Assembly: GCA_004210455.1 (NCBI GenBank)
Contig: SEFA01000018.1
Span: 1 to 64,000 of the forward strand
Length of the DNA stretch: 64,000 nucleotides
Source: Rubrivivax sp.
Lineage (GTDB): Bacteria > Pseudomonadota > Gammaproteobacteria > Burkholderiales > Burkholderiaceae_C
Direction of reading: 5' to 3'
The notes beneath the pieces were generated by a model. That model was given only the letters and a program-made list of their open reading frames with translations. It was not told the DNA's origin and made no database searches. Below, piece by piece: positions 35,071-44,155 of this stretch (the stretch's first letter is position 1; the number at the start of each line of letters is the position of its first letter). Position numbers and translations under genes: made by a program.

Positions 35071-37800
35071 ATGTCCGCGCAGCCCCAGTCGTTCCTCGGC
35101 GCATCCGCCAATGACACCGACGCCCTCGAAACCAAGGAATGGCTGGACGCCCTGTCCGCCGTCATCGGTGAGGAAGGCGGCGATCGCGCCCACTTCCTGC
35201 TCGAGACCCTGATCGACCACGCGCGTCAGGCCGGCATCGACGTGCCCTTCTCGGCCACCACGGCCTACGTCAACACCATCCCGGCCGACAAGGAAGAGCG
35301 CTTCCCCGGCAACATCGACATGGAAGAGCGCCTGCGCGCCTTCATGCGCTGGAACGCGATGGCGATGGTGGTGCGCGCCAACCGCCTGCATCCGGAAGAC
35401 GGCGGCGACCTGGGCGGCCACATCTCCAGCTTCGCCTCGCTGGCGACCATGCTGGGCTGCGGCTTCAACCACTTCTGGCACGGCGACGACACCGGCGAAG
35501 GCGGCGGGCACGGCGGCGACCTGCTCTACATCCAGGGCCACAGCGCGCCCGGCATCTACGCCCGCGCCTTCCTGGAAGGCCGCATCACCGAAGACCAGCT
35601 GAACAACTTCCGCCAGGAGGTCGAAGGCAAGGGCCTGTCGAGCTACCCGCATCCGAAGCTGATGCCCGAGTTCTGGCAGTTCCCGACGGTGTCCATGGGC
35701 CTGGGCCCGCTGATGGCCATCTACCAGGCGCGTTTCCTGAAGTACCTGCACGCCCGCGGCATCGCCGACACCGCCAAGCGCAAGGTCTGGGTCTTCCTGG
35801 GCGACGGCGAGATGGACGAGCCGGAAAGCCTGGGCGCGATCGGCCTGGCCGCGCGCGAGAAGCTGGACAACCTGATCTTCGTCGTCAACTGCAACCTGCA
35901 GCGCCTGGACGGCCCGGTGCGCGGCAACGGCAAGATCATCCAGGAACTCGAAGGCGAGTTCCGCGGGTCCGGCTGGAACGTCATCAAGCTGATCTGGGGC
36001 TCCTACTGGGATCCGCTGCTGGCGCGCGACAAGCAGGAGCTGCTGCGCAAGGTCATGATGGAGACGCTGGACGGCGACTACCAGGCCTACAAGGCCAACG
36101 ACGGCGCGTTCGTGCGCAAGCATTTCTTCGGCAAGCATCCCGAGCTGCTGAAGATGGTGGAGAACATGTCCGACGAGGACATCTGGCGCCTGAACCGCGG
36201 CGGCCACGACCCGCAGAAGGTGTACGCGGCGTATCACAAGGCGGTGAACACCGTCGGCCAGCCGACCGTCATGCTGATCAAGACCGTCAAGGGTTACGGC
36301 ATGGGCAAGATCGGTGAAGGCAAGAACACCGCGCACCAGACCAAGAAGCTGCAGGACGAGGACATCAAGGCCTTCCGCGACCGCTTCAACATCCCCATCC
36401 CGGACAGCGAGCTGTCCAAGATCCCGTTCTACAAGCCGGCCGACGACACGCCCGAGATGCAGTACCTGCACGAGCGCCGCAAGACGCTGGGGGGTTACCT
36501 GCCCAAGCGCCGTCCGCAGGCCGAGGAAGCGCTGAAGGTGCCCGACCTGGCGACCTTCCAGGCCGTCCTGGATCCGACCGCCGAAGGTCGCGAGATCTCG
36601 ACGACGCAGGCCTATGTCCGCTTCCTGACGACGCTGCTGCGCGACAAGGAACTGGGCCCGCGCACCGTGCCCATCCTGGTCGACGAGGCGCGCACCTTCG
36701 GCATGGAAGGCCTGTTCCGCCAGATCGGCATCTACAACCCCGCGGGGCAGAACTACACGCCGGTCGACAAGGACCAGGTCATGTACTACCGCGAGGACAA
36801 GGCCGGCCAGATCCTGCAGGAAGGCATCAACGAAGCGGGCGGCATGGCCAGCTGGGTGGCCGCGGCGACGTCGTACTCGACGAACAACCGCGTGATGATC
36901 CCGTTCTACGTCTACTACTCGATGTTCGGCTTCCAGCGCATCGGCGACCTGGCCTGGGCCGCGGGCGACATGCAGGCGCGCGGCTTCCTGCTGGGCGGCA
37001 CCTCGGGACGCACGACGCTGAACGGCGAAGGCCTGCAGCACGAGGACGGCCACAGCCACATCCTGGCCGGCACCATCCCGAACTGCATCAGCTACGACCC
37101 GACCTTCGCGCATGAAGTCGCCGTCATCCTGCACTCCGGGCTGAAGCGCATGGTCGAGAACCAGGAGAACGTCTATTTCTACCTGACGCTGCTCAACGAG
37201 AACTACCCGATGCCGGGTCTGAAGGCCGGCACCGAGGAGCAGATCCTCAAGGGCATGTACCTGCTGGAAGAGGCCGTGCAGCCGCAAGGCGCGCAGCCGC
37301 TGACGGTGAACCTGCTGGGCTCGGGCACCATCCTGCGCGAAAGCCAGGCCGCCAAGAAGCTGCTGGAATCGGACTGGGGCGTCGGCGCCAACGTCTGGTC
37401 CTGCCCCAGCTTCAACGAACTGGCCCGCGACGGCCAGAACGCCGAACGCTGGAACCTGCTGCACCCGACCGAACTGGCCTGCGTGCCTTACGTTACGCAG
37501 CAGCTGAGCAAGGTGCAGGGCCCGGTGATCGCGTCGACCGACTACATGAAGAACTATGCGGAGCAGATCCGCGCCTTCATCCCGGCCGGCCGTTCGTACA
37601 AGGTCCTGGGCACCGACGGTTTCGGCCGCAGCGACTTCCGCAGCAAGCTGCGCGAGCACTTCGAGATCAACCGCCACTACATCGTCGTCGCCGCGCTGAA
37701 GAGCCTGGCCGACGAGGGCAAGATCCCGCAGGCCAAGGTCGCGGAAGCCCTGAAGAAATACGGCATCAACGTCGACAAGATCAACCCGCTGTACGCCTAA
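35071..37800 (+). CDS. aceE: Pyruvate dehydrogenase E1 component, homodimeric type
   Basis: The thiamine-diphosphate-dependent decarboxylase of the pyruvate dehydrogenase complex. It converts pyruvate to CO2 and passes the acetyl group to the E2 lipoyl domains in the cytoplasm. At 909 aa it is the single-chain alpha2-type E1 (E. coli 887). The ThDP/Mg site is visible as GDGEMDEPES ending in VVNCNLQRLDGP. The HGDDTGEGGGHGGDLLYIQGHSAPG stretch (35481-35554) is a hallmark of this E1 class. AGGAGA precedes the ATG. It is first in aceE-aceF-lpdA, with a 24-base gap to aceF. About 15 N-terminal residues are extra compared with E. coli. Confidence 0.98.
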   Translation: MSAQPQSFLGASANDTDALETKEWLDALSAVIGEEGGDRAHFLLETLIDHARQAGIDVPFSATTAYVNTIPADKEERFPGNIDMEERLRAFMRWNAMAMVVRANRLHPEDGGDLGGHISSFASLATMLGCGFNHFWHGDDTGEGGGHGGDLLYIQGHSAPGIYARAFLEGRITEDQLNNFRQEVEGKGLSSYPHPKLMPEFWQFPTVSMGLGPLMAIYQARFLKYLHARGIADTAKRKVWVFLGDGEMDEPESLGAIGLAAREKLDNLIFVVNCNLQRLDGPVRGNGKIIQELEGEFRGSGWNVIKLIWGSYWDPLLARDKQELLRKVMMETLDGDYQAYKANDGAFVRKHFFGKHPELLKMVENMSDEDIWRLNRGGHDPQKVYAAYHKAVNTVGQPTVMLIKTVKGYGMGKIGEGKNTAHQTKKLQDEDIKAFRDRFNIPIPDSELSKIPFYKPADDTPEMQYLHERRKTLGGYLPKRRPQAEEALKVPDLATFQAVLDPTAEGREISTTQAYVRFLTTLLRDKELGPRTVPILVDEARTFGMEGLFRQIGIYNPAGQNYTPVDKDQVMYYREDKAGQILQEGINEAGGMASWVAAATSYSTNNRVMIPFYVYYSMFGFQRIGDLAWAAGDMQARGFLLGGTSGRTTLNGEGLQHEDGHSHILAGTIPNCISYDPTFAHEVAVILHSGLKRMVENQENVYFYLTLLNENYPMPGLKAGTEEQILKGMYLLEEAVQPQGAQPLTVNLLGSGTILRESQAAKKLLESDWGVGANVWSCPSFNELARDGQNAERWNLLHPTELACVPYVTQQLSKVQGPVIASTDYMKNYAEQIRAFIPAGRSYKVLGTDGFGRSDFRSKLREHFEINRHYIVVAALKSLADEGKIPQAKVAEALKKYGINVDKINPLYA

Positions 37801-37824
37801 GCGTCGGACTCGGAGACAACACAA

Positions 37825-39519
37825 ATGGCATTGGTGGAAGTCAAGGTTCCCGACATCGGGGACTTCAAGGACGTCGCGATCATCGAACTGCTGGTCAAGG
37901 TCGGCGACACGGTGAAGGTGGAGCAGAGCCTGCTGACCGTCGAGTCCGACAAGGCCTCGATGGAGATCCCGTCCTCCGTGGCGGGCATCGTCAAGGAGAT
38001 CAAGGTCAAGCTCGGCGACACGATCAACCAGGGTGACCTGATCGTCGTGCTCGAGAGCGATGCCGCTGGCGCTCCCGCACCGGCCACCGCAGCGCCGGCA
38101 CCGGCGGCGGCTGCCCCGGCGCCCGCGCCGCAGGCCGCACCCGCAGCGGCTCCGGCCGCCGCACCGGCTGCCGCTGCCGCACCGGCAGGCGCCGTCGACA
38201 TCATCGTTCCCGACATCGGCGACTTCGACGAGGTCGCGGTGATCGAGGTGCTCGTCGAGGTCGGCGACACGGTCAAGCAGGAGCAGAGCCTGATCACCGT
38301 CGAGAGCGACAAGGCCTCGATGGAGATCCCGTCGTCGCACGCCGGCGTGATCAAGGAACTGCTGGTCAAGCTGGGCGACAAGGTCGCCAAGGGTTCGAAG
38401 ATCGCCGTGATCGAGGCCGCGGGCGGCGCTGCCGCTCCGGCACCGGCCGCTGCCGCGCCGGCTCCGGCGCAAGCAGCCGCAGCGCCCGCTCCGGCCGCTG
38501 CGAGCGCACCGGCCGCCGCGCCGGCGGACCGTCAGGTCCCGACCGCCGCGCTGCCGCCGCATGAGCCGACCAAGCCTTCGGGCAAGCTGCCGCATGCCTC
38601 GCCGACGATCCGCAAGATCGCCCGCGAACTGGGTGTGCCGCTCGACGAGGTCAAGGGTTCCGGCGCCAAGGGCCGCATCACCGAAGCCGACGTGCAGGGC
38701 TTCGTCAAGGCGGTGATGGCCGGCACGGCGCAGACCGTCGCGCAGAAGGCGGCGGCGCCGGCCGGCGGCGCTGCCGGCGGCGCCTTCCCGGGCCTGTTGC
38801 CCTGGCCCAAGGTCGACTTCGAGAAATTCGGCCCGGTCGAGCGCAAGGACCTCACGCGGATCAAGAAGATCAGCGGCGCCAACCTGCATCGCAACTGGGT
38901 CACGATCCCGCACGTCACCAATCACGACGACGCGGACATCACCGAGCTGGAAGCCTTCCGCGTCCAGCTGAACAAGGAGAACGAGAAGTCCGGCATCAAG
39001 GTGACGATGCTGGCCTTCATGATCAAGGCGACGGTGGCCGCGCTGAAGAAGTTCCCCGAGTTCAACGCGTCCCTCGACGGCGACACGCTGGTCCTGAAGA
39101 ACTACTTCCACATCGGCTTCGCTGCGGACACCCCGAACGGCCTGGTCGTGCCGGTGATCCGCGACTGCGACAAGAAGGGCATCTTCCAGATCAGCCAGGA
39201 GATGTCGGAGCTGGCCAAGAAGGCCCGCGACGGCAAGCTCGGTCCGGCCGACATGACCGGCGGCTGCTTCTCGATCTCGTCCCTGGGCGGTATCGGCGGC
39301 ACCTACTTCACGCCGATCATCAACGCGCCGGAAGTCGCGATCATGGGCGTGTGCAAGTCCTCGACGCAGCCCGTCTGGGACGGCAAGCAGTTCCAGCCGC
39401 GCCTGATCCTGCCGCTGTCGCTGAGCTGGGACCACCGCGTCATCGACGGCGCGTCCGCGGCCCGCTTCAACGTCTACTTCGCGTCCCTGCTGGCGGACTT
39501 CCGCCGCATCGTCCTCTGA
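37825..39519 (+). CDS. aceF: Dihydrolipoamide acetyltransferase (PDH E2)
   Basis: The structural core of the PDH complex, which transfers acetyl groups from lipoyl lysines to CoA. Its 564 aa comprise lipoyl domain 1 (residues 1-75, Lys43 in SDKASM), an Ala/Pro linker, lipoyl domain 2 (about 128-200, same SDKASM motif), a second Ala/Pro linker, the E1/E3-binding domain ([14 protein letters not shown], about 252-290), and the catalytic domain ending in [12 protein letters not shown] with the active-site His. It has two lipoyl domains where E. coli has three. Its first lipoyl segment shares a 51-base identical stretch with lpdA. Confidence 0.97.
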   Translation: MALVEVKVPDIGDFKDVAIIELLVKVGDTVKVEQSLLTVESDKASMEIPSSVAGIVKEIKVKLGDTINQGDLIVVLESDAAGAPAPATAAPAPAAAAPAPAPQAAPAAAPAAAPAAAAAPAGAVDIIVPDIGDFDEVAVIEVLVEVGDTVKQEQSLITVESDKASMEIPSSHAGVIKELLVKLGDKVAKGSKIAVIEAAGGAAAPAPAAAAPAPAQAAAAPAPAAASAPAAAPADRQVPTAALPPHEPTKPSGKLPHASPTIRKIARELGVPLDEVKGSGAKGRITEADVQGFVKAVMAGTAQTVAQKAAAPAGGAAGGAFPGLLPWPKVDFEKFGPVERKDLTRIKKISGANLHRNWVTIPHVTNHDDADITELEAFRVQLNKENEKSGIKVTMLAFMIKATVAALKKFPEFNASLDGDTLVLKNYFHIGFAADTPNGLVVPVIRDCDKKGIFQISQEMSELAKKARDGKLGPADMTGGCFSISSLGGIGGTYFTPIINAPEVAIMGVCKSSTQPVWDGKQFQPRLILPLSLSWDHRVIDGASAARFNVYFASLLADFRRIVL

Positions 39520-39534
39520 TCGGAAACACCGGAC

Positions 39535-41382
39535 ATGGCACAAGTTGAAGTCAAGGTTCCCGACATCGGGGACTTCAAGGACGTCGCGATCATCGAAGTC
39601 CTGGTCAAGGTCGGCGACACGATCAAGGCCGAGCAGAGCCTGGTGACCGTCGAGTCCGACAAGGCCTCGATGGAGATCCCGTCCTCCGCCGCCGGCGTGG
39701 TCAAGGAGCTCAAGGTCAAGCTCGGCGACAAGCTCAACCAGGGCGACCTGCTGGTCGTGCTGGACAGTGACGCGGCCGTCGCGCCGGCGCCTGCCGCCGC
39801 CGCGCCGGCTCCGGCTCCGGCTCCGGCCGCCGCGGCACCTGCACCCGCTCCGGCTGCTCCGGCGCCCGCGCCCGCTGCGGCTCCCGCCGCTGCCGCGTCG
39901 CAGGCCTCGGCCTACACCCCCCCGGCCGACGGCGAGTACGACGTGATCGTGCTCGGCAGCGGCCCCGGCGGCTACTCGGCCGCGTTCCGCGCGGCGGACC
40001 TGGGCCTGAAGGTCGCGATCGTCGAACGCTACGCCACGCTGGGCGGCGTCTGCCTGAACGTCGGCTGCATCCCGTCCAAGGCGCTGCTGCACGTCGCGGC
40101 GGTGATGGACGAGGTCAAGCACTTCGCCGACCTGGGCGTCGAATTCGCCGAACCCAAGGTCGAGCTGCCCAAGCTGGCCGCGCACAAGTCCAAGGTCGTC
40201 GGCAAGCTCACGGGCGGCCTCACGATGATGGCCAAGATGCGCAAGGTCACCGTCGTGCGCGGCTACGGCACGCTGCTGGACGCCAACCAGCTGTCGGTCG
40301 AGGAGACCAGCGGCGAGGCCCAGGAGCGCACCGGCAAGACCCAGACGCTGAAGTTCCGCAGGATCATCATCGCCGCGGGCTCGCAGGCGGTGCGCCTGCC
40401 CTTCATGCCGAACGATCCGCGCGTGATCGACTCGACCGGCGCGCTGGAACTGACGACGCAGCCCCAGCGCATGCTGATCGTCGGCGGCGGCATCATCGGC
40501 CTGGAGATGGGCACGGTCTACTCGACGCTGGGCGCGCGCCTGGACGTCGTGGAAATGCTGCCCACGCTGATGACCGGCGCGGACCGCGACCTGGTCAAGG
40601 TCTGGCAGAAGATGAACGCGCCGCGCTTCGACAACATCATGTTGAACACGAAGACGGTCGCCGCCGAAGCGACGCCCGAAGGCATCAAGGTGACCTTCGA
40701 AGGCGAGGGCGCCCCCAAGGAACCGCAGGTCTACGACCTGGTGCTGCAGGCGGTGGGCCGTTCGCCCAACGGCAAGAAGATCGGCGCGGACAAGGCCGGC
40801 GTGATCGTCGGTGATCGCGGCTTCATCCCGGTCGACGTGCAGATGCGCACCAACGTGTCCAACATCTTCGCCATCGGCGACATCGTCGGCCAGCCCATGC
40901 TGGCGCACAAGGCGGTGCATGAGGGCCACGTCGCGGCGGAAGTCATCGCCGGCGAACTGCTCGGCGACGAATCGCTGGCCAGATCGCGCTTCGATGCGCG
41001 CGTGATTCCGAGCGTCGCCTACACCGATCCGGAAGTGGCCTGGGTCGGCGTCACCGAGGACGACGCCAAGGCCCGCGGACTGAAGATCAAGAAGGGGCTG
41101 TTCCCGTGGACGGCGTCGGGGCGCGCGATCGCCAACGGCCGCGACGAGGGCTTCACCAAGCTGATCTTCGACGAGGAGACGCACCGCATCATCGGCGGCG
41201 GCATCGTCGGCACGCATGCCGGCGACATGATCGGCGAGATCGCCCTGGCCATCGAGATGGGCGCGGACGCCGTCGACATCGGCAAGACGATCCACCCGCA
41301 TCCGACGCTGGGCGAATCGATCGGGATGGCTGCGGAGGTCGCGCACGGTTCGTGCACCGACCTGCCGCCGCCGCGCAAGTAA
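39535..41382 (+). CDS. lpdA: Dihydrolipoamide dehydrogenase (PDH E3) with N-terminal lipoyl domain
   Basis: A flavoprotein of 615 aa that reoxidises dihydrolipoyl groups with NAD+. Unlike E. coli Lpd (474 aa) it carries its own lipoyl domain (residues 1-78, Lys43 in SDKASM) and an Ala/Pro linker to about 125. FAD binding is GSGPGG (141-146), the redox disulphide is Cys173/Cys178 in [10 protein letters not shown], and the NAD site is [11 protein letters not shown]. The catalytic His is in HPHPTLGES. This architecture is known in betaproteobacterial PDH operons. The gap to aceF is 15 bases. Confidence 0.97.
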   Translation: MAQVEVKVPDIGDFKDVAIIEVLVKVGDTIKAEQSLVTVESDKASMEIPSSAAGVVKELKVKLGDKLNQGDLLVVLDSDAAVAPAPAAAAPAPAPAPAAAAPAPAPAAPAPAPAAAPAAAASQASAYTPPADGEYDVIVLGSGPGGYSAAFRAADLGLKVAIVERYATLGGVCLNVGCIPSKALLHVAAVMDEVKHFADLGVEFAEPKVELPKLAAHKSKVVGKLTGGLTMMAKMRKVTVVRGYGTLLDANQLSVEETSGEAQERTGKTQTLKFRRIIIAAGSQAVRLPFMPNDPRVIDSTGALELTTQPQRMLIVGGGIIGLEMGTVYSTLGARLDVVEMLPTLMTGADRDLVKVWQKMNAPRFDNIMLNTKTVAAEATPEGIKVTFEGEGAPKEPQVYDLVLQAVGRSPNGKKIGADKAGVIVGDRGFIPVDVQMRTNVSNIFAIGDIVGQPMLAHKAVHEGHVAAEVIAGELLGDESLARSRFDARVIPSVAYTDPEVAWVGVTEDDAKARGLKIKKGLFPWTASGRAIANGRDEGFTKLIFDEETHRIIGGGIVGTHAGDMIGEIALAIEMGADAVDIGKTIHPHPTLGESIGMAAEVAHGSCTDLPPPRK

Positions 41383-41417
41383 GCGCGGCCCGCGCCATCC
41401 AAGGGACTCGCGACCGG

Positions 41418-42302
41418 ATGCTGGTTCTCGACGCTGCCGCCACCTCGCGCGCACTGCCGTGGTCTCCTCTCATGGAGGAGATCGCGCTGGTCTGCCGCGA
41501 GCACCGCGACGGCCGGCTCACCTGTCCGCCGCGGCAGGTGCTGCCGCTGCGCCAGGACGGCGTGCTGCTGGTGATGCCCTGCCTGAGCGACACGCTGTCG
41601 ATCACCAAGCTTGTCAGCGTGCATCCGCTCAACGCGGCGCTCGGCCTGCCGACGATCGCGGGGGAGGTCGTCGTGCTGGACAGCCGCACCGGTCAGCGTC
41701 TGGCGGTGCTGGACGGTCCTGCGCTGACTGCACGCCGCACAGCGGCCGTCAGCATGCTGGCGCTGCAGCACCTGATCCGCAAGGCGCCGCGCCGCGCGCT
41801 GGTGGTCGGCGGTGGCGTGCAGGCAAGGGCGCACGTGGAAGCGCTCCAGGCACTGCACCCGCAGGCGACCATCCACGTGCAGGGACATCAGGCCGTGCCA
41901 GGTTTTGTCGAGGAGCTCGGCGTCGAGCCGTTGCCGGCGGAATCCCAGACGCGTCACGACTGGGATGTCATCGTGTGCGCGACGACCAGTCGCGTGCCCG
42001 TGCTGCGTCCTGGTGTCGGCGAAGGCGCGGTGGTGATCGGTGTCGGCGCGTTCCGAGACGACATGGTGGAACTCCCGCAGGAGCTGGTCCGCGGCGCGCA
42101 GATCTGGGTGGACGACCCGGTCGGTGCGCAGGCCGAGGCGGGTGACCTGATGGCGGCGGGTCGTTTCGAGCCGCAGGACGCGATTGACGACCTCGTGCTG
42201 GGTCAACGTCCTGTCGAAGACGGTCGCACGCGGCTCTTCAAGAGTGTCGGTTGCGCGCGTTGGGACTTGGCGGCTGCCCGTGTGGCTGTGCGCGCCGTCT
42301 GA
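41418..42302 (+). CDS. Ornithine cyclodeaminase/mu-crystallin family protein, probable delta-1-pyrroline-2-carboxylate reductase
   Basis: A 294-residue NAD(P)-binding enzyme. The family pattern is visible in PPRQVLPLRQDGVLLVMPCLSD, the substrate Lys in ITKLVSVHP, DGPALTARRTAAVSMLA, and the Rossmann segment VVGGGVQARAHVEAL. The sequence is closer to reductases that act on pyrroline- or piperideine-2-carboxylate (proline and lysine breakdown) than to true cyclodeaminases, an inference from the short N-terminus. It begins 35 bases after lpdA and may be transcribed with the PDH genes. A large perfect inverted repeat follows. Confidence 0.82.
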   Translation: MLVLDAAATSRALPWSPLMEEIALVCREHRDGRLTCPPRQVLPLRQDGVLLVMPCLSDTLSITKLVSVHPLNAALGLPTIAGEVVVLDSRTGQRLAVLDGPALTARRTAAVSMLALQHLIRKAPRRALVVGGGVQARAHVEALQALHPQATIHVQGHQAVPGFVEELGVEPLPAESQTRHDWDVIVCATTSRVPVLRPGVGEGAVVIGVGAFRDDMVELPQELVRGAQIWVDDPVGAQAEAGDLMAAGRFEPQDAIDDLVLGQRPVEDGRTRLFKSVGCARWDLAAARVAVRAV

Positions 42303-42340
42303 CCGTCGCCAGTCCCCACGACGCCCACCACGAGTCGGAG

Positions 42341-42417
42341 GCTTGCGGGGCCAGGGGGCCGGCCCGATTTGTGGAGCCTGCGAGACGTATGAGGGCCGGC
42401 CCCCTGGCCCCGCAAGC
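42341..42417. repeat. 25-bp perfect inverted repeat element
   Basis: Arms 42341-42365 and 42393-42417 are perfectly complementary over 25 bases (starting GCTTGCGGGGCC), with a 27-base loop (42366-42392). It fills most of the gap between two convergent genes and stops 6 bases before the HDOD gene's stop. It has no T-tract. It could be a transcription barrier, a dispersed palindromic repeat, or a small mobile element. Confidence 0.85.
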
Positions 42418-42422
42418 CGAAC

Positions 42423-43289
42423 TCAGGCCTCGTCCAGCAGCGGACGCAGCGCGTCGTCCCACTGTTCGAGCTCGTCTTCGGACAGGTGCAGCCAGTCCAG
42501 CGCGGCTTCGCGATTGGCGGCCCAATCCACGTCCTCATCCAATCCCTCGTGCTGGCGCATCAGGTGCTCGGCGATCAGGCCTGCGGCGATCAGCGAGCGG
42601 ATTTCCGGCTCGATGCTCTCGTCCTTCAGCGCTTCGAAGTCGTGATGCAGCCGGATGGCCGTCATCAGTTCCGGGGCCAGATGCCAGACCTTGATCACCA
42701 GCGCGCCGACGACGGCGTGGTCGGTGCGGTGGTTGGCGTTCTCCGTCGCGATGAACGGGCGGTCGATGCGGGCGCCGGCTTCCACCATGGTGGCGCCGTA
42801 GCCGCGCACGCTCTGCAGCAGCACGGGCATGCCGACGTGGCAGAACAGCCCATAGCTTTGCGCCAGGTCGACGCGCATGCCGGGCAACTGGCCGGCGATG
42901 AAGCCCATCGCGACCGCGCGTTTGGTCGAACGTTGCCAGAAGCGCAGCAGGTGCGGGCTGTTGACCGGGATTGCGTGACGGACCAGGAAGGCCTGCATCA
43001 GCGCAACACTCTCGTCCAGGCCCAGGCGGTACATGGCCTGGCCGACGGTCGTACAGGGCACATGGCCTGCCACAAGATGCAACGGACTGTTGGCCACGCG
43101 CAGCAGCGTCGCGGACATCGCCACGTCGGCGGCGGCGACGCGGCCGACCTCGTTGAGATCGGGTTGAGGCAACGCCATCGCCGCGCGCAGGCGCTGCAGC
43201 AGCTCGGGGCAGGGCGGAATCTGGATCTGGCGCAACGGGCCGTTGGCGCGGGCCTGATCGAGTTCCTGACGGATGGCTTGGGTCTTCAT
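42423..43289 (-). CDS. HDOD-domain signalling protein
   Basis: A 288-residue protein occupied by an HDOD domain (about residues 15-215), a catalytically degenerate relative of HD phosphohydrolases used in stress and c-di-GMP-linked signalling. The core reads VAAADVAMSATLLRVANSPLH, then GLDESVALMQAFLVR and FCHVGMPVLLQ. The C-terminal 70 residues are acidic. It begins at ATG 43289 and is divergent from lapG, with a 148-base intergenic region, which may be functional since both affect surface behaviour in other bacteria. Confidence 0.87.
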   Translation of the reverse strand: MKTQAIRQELDQARANGPLRQIQIPPCPELLQRLRAAMALPQPDLNEVGRVAAADVAMSATLLRVANSPLHLVAGHVPCTTVGQAMYRLGLDESVALMQAFLVRHAIPVNSPHLLRFWQRSTKRAVAMGFIAGQLPGMRVDLAQSYGLFCHVGMPVLLQSVRGYGATMVEAGARIDRPFIATENANHRTDHAVVGALVIKVWHLAPELMTAIRLHHDFEALKDESIEPEIRSLIAAGLIAEHLMRQHEGLDEDVDWAANREAALDWLHLSEDELEQWDDALRPLLDEA

Positions 43290-43437
43290 GTGAGCGACGG
43301 ATTATCCCGGCGCTCTCCGACCTGGGTCTTGAAGGGGGTGCGGCAAATTGCCGCTTGTCCGCAGGCGTGTTTCGGGGCGCGCCTGGTCTATCGCACTTCG
43401 CCCGGCGCGGGGCGCCGGGGCAGCTACATTGCAGCGC

Positions 43438-44133
43438 ATGTCACGTTTCGTCACTCGCACAGCGTCGCGCGCTGGCCGGACAATCCGGCCGGCGCAACGG
43501 GCATTGGCGGTGATGGCGTGCGTGGCGGGCCTGTGGTCCGCGCTGGCCTGGGGTTGGGACCGCGACAAGCTGACCGAGTCCGCGGCGAAGTTGTCGCCGA
43601 AGACGCAGGCGTCGGTAAGGTCCATGATCCAGATGGCCGACCGCGCCGCGGCGATGCCCGAGGAGCGCGACCGGCTCGCGACGGTCAACAGTTTCTTCAA
43701 CCAGCGGGTGGCGTTCAAGGACGACATCGACGTGTGGGGCCAGATCGACTACTGGGCCACGCCGCTGGAGCTGCTGGACAAGGGGGCGGGCGACTGCGAG
43801 GACTACGCCATCGCGAAGTACATGAGTCTGCTGAGCGCCGGCGTGCCGCAGGCCAAGTTGCGGATGGTGTACGTGAGGGCGCAGTTCCAGGGCCGGCCCC
43901 AGGCGCACATGGTCCTGGCCTACTATGCGCAGCCGGAGGCGGAGCCCTTGATTCTGGACAATATCAACCCGGAGATCCGCCCCGCGTCGCTGAGGCCCGA
44001 CCTGACCCCCGTGTTCAGCTTCAACGGCGAGGGCTTGTGGAGCGGCGTCGGAGGGACGACGGCGGGCAATCCGCTGGTGCGGCTGTCGCTGTGGCGCGAC
44101 CTGCTGGCGAAGGCGAAGGCGGAGGGCTTCTGA
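43438..44133 (+). CDS. lapG: Periplasmic adhesin protease LapG (transglutaminase-like cysteine protease)
   Basis: A 231-residue exported cysteine protease. The N-terminal basic stretch and hydrophobic segment (ALAVMACVAGLWSALAWG) form a signal peptide ending near residue 38. The catalytic triad is readable: Cys120 in GAGDCEDYAIAKY, His in QAHMVLAYY and Asp in LILDNINPEI. In Pseudomonas fluorescens LapG is calcium-dependent and cleaves the giant adhesin LapA to release biofilm cells. It sits 22 bases before lapD, its regulator. The adhesin and its type I secretion genes are not in this window. Confidence 0.93.
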   Translation: MSRFVTRTASRAGRTIRPAQRALAVMACVAGLWSALAWGWDRDKLTESAAKLSPKTQASVRSMIQMADRAAAMPEERDRLATVNSFFNQRVAFKDDIDVWGQIDYWATPLELLDKGAGDCEDYAIAKYMSLLSAGVPQAKLRMVYVRAQFQGRPQAHMVLAYYAQPEAEPLILDNINPEIRPASLRPDLTPVFSFNGEGLWSGVGGTTAGNPLVRLSLWRDLLAKAKAEGF

Positions 44134-44155
44134 TGGGCGACGGAGAATTCACGAC

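Noticed and set aside
34891-41454. A 2,187-codon open frame on the minus strand across the PDH operon
   Set aside because: It is antisense to aceE, aceF and lpdA, whose catalytic motifs are intact. Its protein is an Arg/His/Leu/Val-rich composition typical of the shadow frame of GC-biased codons, with no ribosome site.
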